Shown here in pieces: positions 9,030 through 17,786 of a stretch of DNA of 63,569 bases (position 1 is its first letter; each line of letters opens with the position of its first letter). This DNA is from an uncultured Granulosicoccaceae bacterium. Its GTDB lineage: Bacteria; Pseudomonadota; Gammaproteobacteria; Granulosicoccales; Granulosicoccaceae. The stretch lies in the NCBI GenBank assembly GCA_938006335.1, contig CALLMF010000025.1:1-63569 (forward strand). Direction: 5' to 3'. A program made the translations under genes and the position numbers. The notes below the pieces were generated by a model, which had not been told where the DNA came from, did not search any database, and worked only from the letters and a program-made list of their open reading frames with translations.

Positions 9030-9674
9030 ATGACCCGTTTCATCACCATCCTTTCCATCGCAACGCGCACTGGCTTCATCCTGAGCGCGGCATTGTTAGC
9101 CCTTGGCACTGCCAACGCTGCTGGCGATGCTGCCGCTGGCCAGGCCAAATCGGCGGTGTGCGCGGCCTGCCACGGCGCGGACGGCAAGGCGCTGGTCCCC
9201 AACTACCCGAACCTTGCCGGGCAGCACGCGTCCTACATCAGCAAGCAGCTCACCGATTATCGCGACGGCAACCGGGTCAATGCGCTGATGACCGGCCAGG
9301 CAGCCAACCTGACCGACGAGGATATCCTCGACCTTGCGGCGTACTACAGCAGCATGGATCCCATTCCGGGCGTCGCGGTGGAAGAAAACCTTGCTCTCGG
9401 AGAATCCATCTACCGCGGTGGCATCACCAGCGAAGGCGTGGCTGCCTGCATCGCTTGTCACGGTCCGGCGGGCGAAGGCAACCCGGCAGCGGCCTATCCG
9501 TTGCTCGCGGGCCAGAACGTGCAGTACACCATCGATCAGCTCACACTTTGGCGAGCGGGCGAGCGCAGCAACGACCCGAACAACATGATGAGCTCGCTGT
9601 CGCATCGCCTGACTGACACGGAAATTGCAGCAGTGGCCAATTACATTCAGGGACTGTACAGCGCAGCCAATTGA
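9030..9674 (+). CDS. Diheme cytochrome c4
   Basis: A 214-residue periplasmic protein with a signal peptide ending near residue 30 (LGTANA|AGD). Two CxxCH heme sites, C44-C47-H48 and C140-C143-H144, each sit in one half of a duplicated cytochrome c fold. Candidate axial Met ligands are Met87 and Met186/187. This is the c4 pattern: an electron carrier from the bc1 complex or other donors to terminal oxidases. The ATG at 9030 is chosen because it begins the signal peptide. The dsbA start lies 38 bases downstream. Confidence 0.9.
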   Translation: MTRFITILSIATRTGFILSAALLALGTANAAGDAAAGQAKSAVCAACHGADGKALVPNYPNLAGQHASYISKQLTDYRDGNRVNALMTGQAANLTDEDILDLAAYYSSMDPIPGVAVEENLALGESIYRGGITSEGVAACIACHGPAGEGNPAAAYPLLAGQNVQYTIDQLTLWRAGERSNDPNNMMSSLSHRLTDTEIAAVANYIQGLYSAAN

Positions 9675-9712
9675 TTCTGGCTGGCACTCCCACTGACCGG
9701 AATACAACGCAT

Positions 9713-10357
9713 ATGTCAGGTATCACTCGTCGTGGCGCTCTCGCACTGGCGGCCACCGCGCTTGCGGGCCTCGCCACGTTTCCGTACACCGCGTTTGCAC
9801 AGGCTGTTGGCTACACACCCATCGACACTCCGGTCAGCACGGCCACACCCGACAAGGTCGAGGTTCTCGAATTCTTCTGGCTTGGCTGCCCGCATTGCTA
9901 CAACTTCGAGCCGGCCGTTCTTGGCTGGAAGGAAGACATGCCCGAGTACGTGGCCTTCGTGCGCGAAGCCCCACCGCTCAACCCCAGCTGGGAGCCGCAC
10001 TCTCGTGGCTTTTATGCCGCGCGCATTCTCGGGCTGGAAGAGCCCTTCGTGCAGGCAATGTTCGAGGCTATCCATGAGGATCGCCAGAACATGCGCAAGC
10101 CCGATGATATCGCCGAGCTCGCCGCCGGCCTCGGCGCAGACAAGGAACAGTTCCTGAAGACGATGAAATCTTTTTCGGTGGAAACGGCAATGCGTCGATC
10201 AGTGCAGCTCGCGATGGGTGCCGGCATCAACGCCGTGCCGTCGGTCATGATCAACGGCAAGTACATCACCAGCGGCTCTCAGGCGGGTGGCAATGACGGG
10301 ATGATTCGGGTCATCGAGCAAATGACCGAAGTCGAAAAGGAGGCCATGGGCCTCTAG
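9713..10357 (+). CDS. dsbA: Thiol:disulfide interchange protein DsbA
   Basis: A 214-residue periplasmic oxidoreductase. The active site C59-P-H-C62 lies in FFWLGCPHCYNFEP and the cis-proline loop reads AVPSVMING. It introduces disulfides into exported proteins. The N-terminus MSGITRRGALALAATALAG has an Arg pair directly before the hydrophobic core, so Tat export is possible, although DsbA normally uses Sec/SRP. The ATG at 9713 is chosen because it starts the signal peptide. It probably shares a transcript with cytochrome c4. Confidence 0.92.
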   Translation: MSGITRRGALALAATALAGLATFPYTAFAQAVGYTPIDTPVSTATPDKVEVLEFFWLGCPHCYNFEPAVLGWKEDMPEYVAFVREAPPLNPSWEPHSRGFYAARILGLEEPFVQAMFEAIHEDRQNMRKPDDIAELAAGLGADKEQFLKTMKSFSVETAMRRSVQLAMGAGINAVPSVMINGKYITSGSQAGGNDGMIRVIEQMTEVEKEAMGL

Positions 10358-10428
10358 GTCAGACGTCCTTGCCTTTACCCGTATGAGGGGTGCGTCTCTC
10401 GATACAGGGCAGGTTCCTTGAGGCGCCC

Positions 10429-11112
10429 TCAGTCCTTTAGCGCGTCGTCAATTTCAGCAACCGGAAAGCCCTCGAGAAAGCGGCGTACCTCGGACTTCGA
10501 AGCGTTATCGGATTGCACACTCATCACGCCGCCGTGTCGCAACTCGATCAGGAAGTGCACCTCTTCGTCGGCGCTTGAAGTCATGTCGATTACCGTTCGG
10601 CGCTGGACCCGAAAGCGAGCATCAGCCGTCGCACCCAGGCTGGCGCCCAAGCTCGCTCCAAGTTGCGCCAGCGCCGCCAGACCACTGCCCGCGGCACCGG
10701 TTGTAATCGACACCTCGATGGATTGATCGGCACGGGTGTAGCTACGCGCCAGCAAGGTCATGCCCATGGCGCTCTGATTGTCCAGCTCTCCACCCAGCCA
10801 CTCGCCCTGGCTGTCAGGAAATACGGCAAGGGCAGCATCACGGCGAATCTGTTCGAGCACATCGAGGCACCAGCGAGCCTCTTCGATCGCTACATCAACA
10901 TCGCCGTCTGCAGCAAGATCTGCCGCGTCGCGACACGCTGCAACCGCCTCTTCGGTGCTGGTGCTCTGAGCCATGACGGTGCCGCTGACGCCCAGCAGAA
11001 CGGCTCCCGCGAGGGCGCATGAGCGCAACATGTTGCACCCCGCCCCCATCAAGCCAAGCCTTGCAATCAGCGAAGCATCCTGCCCGCATGTATTCGATGA
11101 ATTCACGTTCAT
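10429..11112 (-). CDS. Uncharacterised exported protein
   Basis: A 227-residue protein that I do not recognise. A hydrophobic segment MLRSCALAGAVLLGVSGTVMAQ at residues ~28-50 looks like a signal peptide, so translation may start at an internal ATG rather than at 11112. The mature part begins with a helical Ala/Asp-rich stretch with two Cys (AACRDAADLA and ARWCLDVLEQ). A Gly/Ala-rich LAALAQLGASLGASLGATAD segment and a beta-like tail follow. Its start overlaps the stop of the metallophosphoesterase gene by 4 bases, suggesting one transcript. No function assigned. Confidence 0.6.
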   Translation of the reverse strand: MNVNSSNTCGQDASLIARLGLMGAGCNMLRSCALAGAVLLGVSGTVMAQSTSTEEAVAACRDAADLAADGDVDVAIEEARWCLDVLEQIRRDAALAVFPDSQGEWLGGELDNQSAMGMTLLARSYTRADQSIEVSITTGAAGSGLAALAQLGASLGASLGATADARFRVQRRTVIDMTSSADEEVHFLIELRHGGVMSVQSDNASKSEVRRFLEGFPVAEIDDALKD

Positions 11113-11783
11113 TCCTCTGTGATGAGCGGGTCCGATTGTCCCTGCGCGATATCCACGATCACAGGCTGGTGTTGAATCCGGTAGTGCTCATTCATTGTGC
11201 TGACGTTCAGGAAGCGGATGCCATCACGAATCACTTCACCGCGTCCCTCGTGTATGTGACCGAACAGGTGCACCTGCGGGCGAATCTGATCAACGAATCG
11301 CAACAAGGAAGGACAGCCCGTGTTCTCGGTTGTGCCGTTTGCTCGCTCGACCTCATCCATTACCCCGAACGGCGGGCCGTGCGTGACGAGCACATCCGTG
11401 TCAGAGGGAATCTTGCGCCAATGCCTTTCGATGTCTTCGCCCGGATCGCGCATGAAGCTCCAGTCATGAAAGCGAGGCGTGATGGGCGAACCCCATAGAC
11501 CGACACCTTCGATGGTGATTCCACTGTCGTTCAGCCAGACGACGCCGGCAGCTTCTGCACGCTGACGCGCCTCTTCGGGCGCGTGTTCAAGACAGGTGTC
11601 GTGATTACCCGCGACAAACAGCTTGTGGCGATGTGGCTGCGACCCGAACCAGGCCAGGAACGCATCATAGCCATCGAGTGTTCCGTGTGCGGTGAGATCT
11701 CCAGCGTGCACGAGCACATCACCCTGCGGCACGGTCACGCCCGCATGGTCTCCGTGAGTGTCGCTTATGCAGACTAACCTCAT
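11109..11783 (-). CDS. Calcineurin-like metallophosphoesterase
   Basis: A 224-residue single-domain phosphoesterase. All metal motifs are present in order: SDTHGDH at residues 7-13, HAGDLT near 26, AGNHDTCLE near 58, VTHGPPFG near 135 and FGHIHEGRG near 174. It resembles the MPPED1/239AB group of cyclic-nucleotide or phosphodiester hydrolases, and no signal peptide is seen, so it is cytoplasmic. The substrate is unknown. Its stop overlaps the next gene by 4 bases and it follows a lipoprotein gene after only three bases, so three genes form a probable operon. Confidence 0.85.
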   Translation of the reverse strand: MRLVCISDTHGDHAGVTVPQGDVLVHAGDLTAHGTLDGYDAFLAWFGSQPHRHKLFVAGNHDTCLEHAPEEARQRAEAAGVVWLNDSGITIEGVGLWGSPITPRFHDWSFMRDPGEDIERHWRKIPSDTDVLVTHGPPFGVMDEVERANGTTENTGCPSLLRFVDQIRPQVHLFGHIHEGRGEVIRDGIRFLNVSTMNEHYRIQHQPVIVDIAQGQSDPLITEE

Positions 11784-11786
11784 GCT

Positions 11787-12911
11787 CTACGGATTTCTGT
11801 TTTGCATTGCTGCCAGATCATCGCCACCAATCGTGACTTCGACGCGCGCAAGCCCGACGAAGGTACGACGATACTCGCGTTCGGCCGGCCAGGCGATACC
11901 GGGCCACAATTCCACGAACAACCACGGCCGCCACACGTTCTTGCGATAACGTAATCGAAACTCGGCTCCGCGATATCGGTCGCTCACGCCCTCGTCGAGT
12001 TCCGTGACGTACTTCCCGATCGCCTCGATTGCCAGCGCCGTCTTCAGACCCAGGTCAAGATACACCCCCAGGGTCTGATTGATGACGGCGCCGTTTCGGG
12101 TCGCCCGCCAGTCGATGGTGGTCGACGAGCGGAAAAAACGGGTTTGCGGATCATCCAGAGGCCCGAACTGGCGCGTCAGGTCGATACGGACGCGATCTTC
12201 ATAGCCGGAACGGGAATAGTAGTAATACCGATTACCCAGACGCATCTGCCAGCGGTCGGTCAACTGCTTTCGATACTGGGCATTGATTCGACCAAATATC
12301 TGCAGTGCACTCTCTCGCTGGCGCGCACCGACGTCGAAATCGACATCGACCGCGCCTGCCAGCCGTCGGGCAAAACGCAGTGCAAACGACAATGACTGAT
12401 CATCGTCGCCCACAATCCGCTCCACCTCATTGCTGCCGCTGTCTTCGTCATCCTCGGTACTCAGTAGCAAGCGAAACCGTTGCTCGGCCCTCGGCAGTAC
12501 CACACGCAGCTTGACCGTCGGGTCCAGCTCGAAGTCGCCATCGGAATTTCTGGCCGCGTCCGCGCGAATGCGCATGAAACTCGTGTTCGGTTCGTCGCTG
12601 ACCTGATCGCCGGCAAAAAAATCATCCAGCTGAAACATGAACGCGCCGAACTGTTCTGTCGCGCCCTGCTGTGCACGGTCAACGATGGCTCCAACAGAGT
12701 CGAGTACCGTCGGCTTCTGCGCACCCGGCCCGACCGGCGGTGGCGATACCACACCATCATCGACCTCACGGGTATCGACAGAGCTCGGCACCTGCGCCTT
12801 GTCGATATAGGCAGTGCCTGGCGGCGCTTCGGGACGGACCGCGCCACAACCTGACAGCAGCACACAACTGCAGAGCACCTGCACGATCCAGCCTTTGACC
12901 TGCCAGCACAT
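11787..12911 (-). CDS. Uncharacterised lipoprotein, possibly outer-membrane beta-barrel-like
   Basis: A 374-residue protein of unknown function. The N-terminus has a lipobox VLLSGC with Cys22. After a polar linker, residues ~110-370 alternate polar and hydrophobic residues with aromatic pairs (LGNRYYYYSRSGYEDRVRIDL, FRLRYRKNVWRPWLFVELWPG), as in outer-membrane beta strands or a beta-rich periplasmic domain. An acidic loop (EDDEDSGS) lies near residue 165. It is first in a three-gene minus-strand unit with a metallophosphoesterase. Whether it is a barrel needs structure prediction. Confidence 0.6.
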   Translation of the reverse strand: MCWQVKGWIVQVLCSCVLLSGCGAVRPEAPPGTAYIDKAQVPSSVDTREVDDGVVSPPPVGPGAQKPTVLDSVGAIVDRAQQGATEQFGAFMFQLDDFFAGDQVSDEPNTSFMRIRADAARNSDGDFELDPTVKLRVVLPRAEQRFRLLLSTEDDEDSGSNEVERIVGDDDQSLSFALRFARRLAGAVDVDFDVGARQRESALQIFGRINAQYRKQLTDRWQMRLGNRYYYYSRSGYEDRVRIDLTRQFGPLDDPQTRFFRSSTTIDWRATRNGAVINQTLGVYLDLGLKTALAIEAIGKYVTELDEGVSDRYRGAEFRLRYRKNVWRPWLFVELWPGIAWPAEREYRRTFVGLARVEVTIGGDDLAAMQNRNP

Positions 12912-12920
12912 GCGAGTCAG

Positions 12921-13991
12921 TCAGATGCTCGAAACGCTATCGATCGCGGACAGCAAGCGCTGCATGTCCTCGTCGGTTCCGATGGAGATTCGGAGCCACT
13001 CATCGATACCCGGTGTTGACCAGTGACGCACCAGAATGCCCGCTTCGGCAAGGCGACCGGCAAGGTCAGCGGCATTGCCCTCGGGCGGACGTGCAAACAC
13101 GAAGTTCGCCGCCGACTGCAACACCGAGTAACCGCGGGCTTCGAGCGCCTGAGAAAATCCGGTTCGCGTGGCGATAATTCGAGCCACTGCATCACGGTAG
13201 GCGTCTTCGTCTTTCAAGGAGGCGATGCCGGCCGCTTCCGCGAGCACGTCAACAGGGTAGGAGTTGAAGGAATTCTTGACCCGGCGCAAGCCATCGATGA
13301 GCTCAGGATTGGCGATCGCGTACCCGAGCCGTAGCCCGGCCAGCGAACGCCCTTTCGAGAAAGTACGACTGACCATGACGTTCGGACAGCGCCGGCACAG
13401 CGCAATAGCTGACTCCGCGCCGAAGTCTGCATAGGCCTCGTCCACCAGCACCACACCTGCGTGTTGTCTGGCCAGGGCTTCGATGGCGTCTAGCGCAACC
13501 GCTCGTCCAGTCGGCGCATTGGGATTCGGGAAGATGATGCCACCGGCCTGAGCATCGCCAGATACCTTGAATCCATCCAGCGCGAGGCAGAAGTCATCGT
13601 CCAGAGCGAGCGACCGGGCCTCGACCTCGTACAGACCGCAGTACACGGGATAGAAGCTGTAACTCGGCACCGGAAATTGCACGGCACCTCGGCCACGGAA
13701 AAAAGCCTGAAACGACAGCGCAAGAATCTCATCGGAGCCGTTGCCAACGAATACATGATCGGCAGGGACATCGTGGTATGCGCCGATGGCCTCGCGCAGC
13801 GCATCGGATTCAGGTGTGGGGTAGCGCCTCAGCGCCTGCCCCTCAACATTGGCCACGGCCGCCAGTACTCGCTCCGACGGCGGGTAGGGATTTTCGTTGG
13901 TGTTGAGCTTGACAATATTCTTGTCTGCCCGCTGCTCACCGGGCACATAAGGGGTAAGCCGATGCACCGCCGGACTCCACAATGCGCTCAT
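12921..13991 (-). CDS. hisC: Histidinol-phosphate aminotransferase
   Basis: A 356-residue fold-type I PLP enzyme. The family start LTPYVPGEQ, the NENPYPPS substrate loop, the VDEAYADF motif with the PLP-binding Asp, and the Schiff-base Lys213 in SRTFSKGRSLAGLRLGY are all present. It transfers the amino group from glutamate to imidazole-acetol phosphate in histidine synthesis. It stands alone, apart from other his genes, so a paralogous role (for example on an aromatic keto acid) is possible. The ATG lies just beside a 7-base palindrome. Confidence 0.88.
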   Translation of the reverse strand: MSALWSPAVHRLTPYVPGEQRADKNIVKLNTNENPYPPSERVLAAVANVEGQALRRYPTPESDALREAIGAYHDVPADHVFVGNGSDEILALSFQAFFRGRGAVQFPVPSYSFYPVYCGLYEVEARSLALDDDFCLALDGFKVSGDAQAGGIIFPNPNAPTGRAVALDAIEALARQHAGVVLVDEAYADFGAESAIALCRRCPNVMVSRTFSKGRSLAGLRLGYAIANPELIDGLRRVKNSFNSYPVDVLAEAAGIASLKDEDAYRDAVARIIATRTGFSQALEARGYSVLQSAANFVFARPPEGNAADLAGRLAEAGILVRHWSTPGIDEWLRISIGTDEDMQRLLSAIDSVSSI

Positions 13992-13994
13992 ACC

Positions 13995-14014
13995 GTGTTC
14001 GTGCCCGCGAACAC
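13995..14014. promoter_or_regulatory. Palindrome GTGTTCG-N6-CGAACAC between hisC and the GMC gene
   Basis: Perfect 7-base arms spaced by six bases, beginning four bases upstream of the hisC ATG. The site could be an operator acting on hisC, or on the divergent oxidoreductase gene 100 bases away. No matching regulator gene is adjacent. Confidence 0.35.
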
Positions 14015-14113
14015 ACCCCTGAGCGGCTTGTGGAAGAGCTTTTCTGCTGGACTCATAAAAATGATCTGCGCGGACCGCACGACCTGTTGCATTTGTCCAT
14101 TAATATCGGACCG

Positions 14114-15745
14114 ATGACATCAGGCAATCACTACGACTACGTCATTGTCGGCGCCGGATCCGCGGGCTGCGTGTTGGCGAACCGCCTGAGCGCAGATGGT
14201 ACTACACGGGTCGCGCTACTCGAGGCCGGTGGTCGGGATACCAATCCCTGGATCCACGTGCCGGTGGGCTACTTCAAGACCATCCACAACCCCAACACGG
14301 ACTGGTGCTACGTCACCGAACCGGATCCGGGACTTGGCGGACGTCAGCTCAAGTGGCCGCGGGGAAAAGTACTGGGCGGGTCCAGCAGCATCAACGGCCT
14401 GCTATACGTACGCGGCCAACGTGAGGACTATGACCGCTGGGCCGAGCTGGGCTGCGAGGGCTGGAGCTATCAGGATGTACTGCCCTACTTCCGCCGCGCA
14501 GAAAACCAGACGCGAGGGGAGGATGAATACCACGGTGTCGATGGACCCCTACGCGTCAGCAACATGAGTTTTGTGCGCCCCATCTGCGACGACTTCATCG
14601 CCGGCGTCGAGGCTACCGGTACACCGCGCAACGACGACATCAACGGCGAAGAGCAGGAAGGCGTGGGTTACTACCAGCTCACGGCGCACAAGGGTCGGCG
14701 CTGCAGTAGTGCCGTCGCCTACCTCAAGCCTGCCCGTGCCCGGCCCAACCTCGACATCATCACCAAGGCCATGGTGCATCGCATCGTCTGTGAGAATGGC
14801 AAGGCGGTTGCAGTCGATTTCGAACGAAAGGGGCGGCGACAACAGATCCACGCCGATGCAGAGATCGTGCTGTGCGCCGGCGCCATAGGCTCGCCACAAC
14901 TCCTCGAACTCTCGGGAATCGGCGATGCAGAACTTCTGAAGAGTCACGGGATACCGTGCGTCGCAGATCGCCCGGCCGTGGGTGAAAACCTGCAGGATCA
15001 TCTTCAGCTTCGCGCTGTGTTCAAGACCGTACTGCCCGTCACTCTCAATGACGAACTGAGCAATCCCTTGCAGAAGCTGAAAGCCGGACTGCAGTATCTG
15101 TTGACGCGAACCGGCCCCTTGAGCATGGCTGCCAGCCAGGTGTACGCCTTTTCTCGCACACGTCTGTCGAATCGGCGGCCGGATATCCAATACCACTTTC
15201 AGCCGCTGTCGGCAGATTCACCAGGCGAAGGCCTGCATCCGTTTTCTGCCATCACAGCATCGGTATGCCAACTGCGCCCGGAAAGCCGGGGCCACATTCA
15301 TATCAAGTCGGCTGATGCCGATGTGCACCCGGTCATCACCCCGAACTACCTGTCCACTGAACTCGATTGTCAAACGGCGGTCGAGGCCCTGCGCCATGTA
15401 CGCCAGGTCATGGCATCAGGCCCCATGCAGGCACACATCAAGGAAACCCTGCTACCGGACCCTGCCGCCGAGGACGACGACGCGCTGCTCCTGGAGGCCC
15501 GTCGAATCGCCAATACGATATACCACCCGGCAGGCACCTGTCGCATGGGGGCCGACGCGGACTCGGTGCTGGATCCACGGCTGCGTGTTCGCGGTGTCGA
15601 GCGTTTGCGAGTTGTCGACGCCTCGGTCATGCCTGAAATCGTCTCTGGCAACACCAATGCCCCCACCATCATGATTGCCGAACGCGCAGCAGATCTGATC
15701 AAGGAAGACGCGCCTGAGCTTCAGGCCGCGACACGCTCAGCATGA
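14114..15745 (+). CDS. GMC-family FAD oxidoreductase (choline/alcohol dehydrogenase-like)
   Basis: A 543-residue flavoprotein. The FAD-binding GAGSAG at residues 13-18 follows YDYVIV. The GMC signatures RGKVLGGSSSINGLLYVRG (near 90) and GAIGSPQLLELSGIGD (near 255) are present, as are catalytic His471 in YHPAGTCRMG and Asn513 in SGNTNAP. The family oxidises primary alcohols such as choline; the substrate here is not fixed, and no betB or betI gene lies nearby. The ATG at 14114 is used because the dinucleotide fold starts eight residues later. The stop overlaps pta by 4 bases. Confidence 0.9.
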   Translation: MTSGNHYDYVIVGAGSAGCVLANRLSADGTTRVALLEAGGRDTNPWIHVPVGYFKTIHNPNTDWCYVTEPDPGLGGRQLKWPRGKVLGGSSSINGLLYVRGQREDYDRWAELGCEGWSYQDVLPYFRRAENQTRGEDEYHGVDGPLRVSNMSFVRPICDDFIAGVEATGTPRNDDINGEEQEGVGYYQLTAHKGRRCSSAVAYLKPARARPNLDIITKAMVHRIVCENGKAVAVDFERKGRRQQIHADAEIVLCAGAIGSPQLLELSGIGDAELLKSHGIPCVADRPAVGENLQDHLQLRAVFKTVLPVTLNDELSNPLQKLKAGLQYLLTRTGPLSMAASQVYAFSRTRLSNRRPDIQYHFQPLSADSPGEGLHPFSAITASVCQLRPESRGHIHIKSADADVHPVITPNYLSTELDCQTAVEALRHVRQVMASGPMQAHIKETLLPDPAAEDDDALLLEARRIANTIYHPAGTCRMGADADSVLDPRLRVRGVERLRVVDASVMPEIVSGNTNAPTIMIAERAADLIKEDAPELQAATRSA

Positions 15746-16740
15746 GTCCATTTGATCGCATCATCGAGACCGCCCGCGTCCACAAGCGACGTATCGTCCT
15801 GCCGGAAGCAAGCGACGCGCGCATATTGACCGCGGCGGCGCGGATTGTTGCCGATGAGCTCGCTGTGCCAATACTGCTCGGCGACCCTGACACCATCAAG
15901 GCTGACATGCAGCAGCTGGGTCTGTCAGTCGATGGTATCGAGCTGCACGACTGCACCGATGCAGCATCTCGTGAGCGCTACGTGGACCTGCTTGTCGAAC
16001 TCGGCGCGGCAAGAGGGATGACCCCAGAGCGAGCCCAACAAGCCATGCAGATCAATGCCGCCTACGGCTGCCTGATGGTTCGCGAGGGTCTTGCCGATGG
16101 CTGTGTGGCAGGCGCCATAACATCCACGGCTGACGTCGTACGCAGTGCGCGCCGCGCCATACCGCAGCGACCCGATGCCGCGATCATTTCAAGTTTCTTC
16201 ATCATGGTGTTTGAACCCGCTCATGAGCTTGGCGAGGTGTTCATGACCGCCGACTGCGGGCTCGTCATTGAACCGGACGCAGCGCAGCTCGCAGCCATCG
16301 CCACGGCCACCGGGGACACCATGGAGACGCTGCTTGGTATGGAGCCGCATGTGGCGATGTTGTCTTTCTCCACCTCCCGAAGCGCCAAGCATGCACGCGT
16401 CAGCAAGGTGGTAGAAGCGACTGCACTGGCCCGCCAGGAACGCCCGTCGCGGCGCATCCTCGGCGATGTCCAGCTCGACGCCGCGGTCATTCCAGACATA
16501 CTCGAGCGCAAGGCTCCCGACGAGCCCCAGGGGCCTGCAGCCAATGTGCTCGTGTTCCCGGATCTCGATGCCGGCAACATCGGTTACAAGTTGCTGCAAC
16601 GCTTTGCTGGCGCGCGCGCCATCGGCCCGATACTGCAAGGGCTGACACGACCGGTCAATGACCTTAGCCGGGGTTGCAGTGTTGACGACATCGTGGACAT
16701 CGTGACGGTAACGGCGGCTCAGGTCGCTACCTCGGAGTAA
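15742..16740 (+). CDS. pta: Phosphate acetyltransferase (short form)
   Basis: A 332-residue PTA_PTB-domain enzyme without the N-terminal regulatory extension of E. coli Pta. The typical RIVLPEASDARIL start, GCLMVREGLADGCVAGA near residue 110 and the C-terminal NVLVFPDLDAGNIGYKLLQRF are present. It interconverts acetyl-CoA and acetyl phosphate. Translational coupling to the GMC oxidoreductase (ATGA overlap) suggests that the alcohol oxidation feeds an acetyl-phosphate-producing route, as with Pta in taurine degradation. No acetate kinase or sulfoacetaldehyde acetyltransferase gene is in the window. Confidence 0.88.
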   Translation: MSPFDRIIETARVHKRRIVLPEASDARILTAAARIVADELAVPILLGDPDTIKADMQQLGLSVDGIELHDCTDAASRERYVDLLVELGAARGMTPERAQQAMQINAAYGCLMVREGLADGCVAGAITSTADVVRSARRAIPQRPDAAIISSFFIMVFEPAHELGEVFMTADCGLVIEPDAAQLAAIATATGDTMETLLGMEPHVAMLSFSTSRSAKHARVSKVVEATALARQERPSRRILGDVQLDAAVIPDILERKAPDEPQGPAANVLVFPDLDAGNIGYKLLQRFAGARAIGPILQGLTRPVNDLSRGCSVDDIVDIVTVTAAQVATSE

Positions 16741-16750
16741 CGACTGCCGA

Positions 16751-17725
16751 CTAGCTACGTCCTGCGGTCAAACACAAGCAGGTGTCACCACTGAGCAACA
16801 GGATCTGCGCGCCGCGTTGACGCACGGCCCACGGCGCGACCACATCGGAATCCGATACCACAGTCTCGGGCGTTGCCCGCAAGCGCCAGCGCCCCGTGTG
16901 CTGTTCAATCAGGGGTATCACGTCGGCTCCCTCTGCCGCCTTGAGCCAGTCAACCGGGCAATGCCCGATGAGATGGACAAGATCGTTCACCCGTTGTCCA
17001 TCGAGCGTGTCGAGTGGAAATGTCCTGGCGATACCCGCATCGTCCAGCGCACGGGCATAGGGCGTGGGTGACTCCAGCGGTTGCGTAACCCCGGCCGTCG
17101 GGTCCTGCTGCAACAGCTTGATCGCTTTGTGCAGCAGAGGAACGCCGTGCTCACCCTCAAGATGTTCGAGCAAGGCTTCACGGCTGATGCTGTGCGGGCG
17201 TGCGACATCGGTCTGTGCCAGCAGATCCCCCTTGTCCGCGCCGGCGGCCAATCGATGCACGCTCACCCCCATGCGTTCGACACCTGCCGCTACCTGCCAC
17301 ACGAGAGGGTTGGCACCTCGCCAGTCAGGCAAGAGCGACGGATGCAAGTTGATGCCTCCGTAGGGCACGCTCTCCAGCACACTCATCGGAACCATCGCGC
17401 AACCTGACGTAACAACAAGATCGCAGCGCCATTGGGCAAGCGTGTCCAACAGCACCTGCGGGTGACGCGTGTCGCACTCGCGATAGGAGAGCTGCTGCCC
17501 ATCCGCAAGATGAGCCAGCGACGCCCAACGACGCGAGCGCACGGTGCAGATGAGCTTGCGCGCCCAAGCATGTTCGCGCCAACCACCTATCCTCTGACGC
17601 AAGGATCGTGGGCGGTCTGTCGCTTGCAGGCGATCCCAATGCACGATACCTACGGGCTGCTCTGGAAAATCGGCAAACCGATGCGCTACAGGCCGAAGGC
17701 CGGTCGTTATCAGGACGATGCGCAT
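16751..17725 (-). CDS. Formyltransferase-family protein (Fmt/ArnA-like fold)
   Basis: A 324-residue protein with the 10-formyltetrahydrofolate transferase core. The triad Asn126-His128-Asp164 is intact (GINLHPSLLPDWRGANP and ADKGDLL), with the 36-residue His-to-Asp spacing of methionyl-tRNA formyltransferase. A C-terminal domain of about 100 residues follows. The N-terminal ~90 residues match Fmt poorly, so I do not call it fmt; it may formylate a sugar amine or other small amine. It lies next to an acyltransferase and a carbamoyltransferase gene, which suggests a group-transfer role on a surface or secreted molecule. It ends 10 bases from the convergent pta stop. Confidence 0.75.
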   Translation of the reverse strand: MRIVLITTGLRPVAHRFADFPEQPVGIVHWDRLQATDRPRSLRQRIGGWREHAWARKLICTVRSRRWASLAHLADGQQLSYRECDTRHPQVLLDTLAQWRCDLVVTSGCAMVPMSVLESVPYGGINLHPSLLPDWRGANPLVWQVAAGVERMGVSVHRLAAGADKGDLLAQTDVARPHSISREALLEHLEGEHGVPLLHKAIKLLQQDPTAGVTQPLESPTPYARALDDAGIARTFPLDTLDGQRVNDLVHLIGHCPVDWLKAAEGADVIPLIEQHTGRWRLRATPETVVSDSDVVAPWAVRQRGAQILLLSGDTCLCLTAGRS

Positions 17726-17786
17726 GGTTTCCCCGTGTCGATCAAGCAGCCGCAGAACATGCCGCTAACCGTTAATTCGCAGAAGG

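Noticed and set aside
10358..10428. Terminator between dsbA and the convergent exported-protein gene
   Set aside because: Only short, asymmetric complementary stretches (AGACG/CGTCT, ACCC/GGGT) without a T-run were found.
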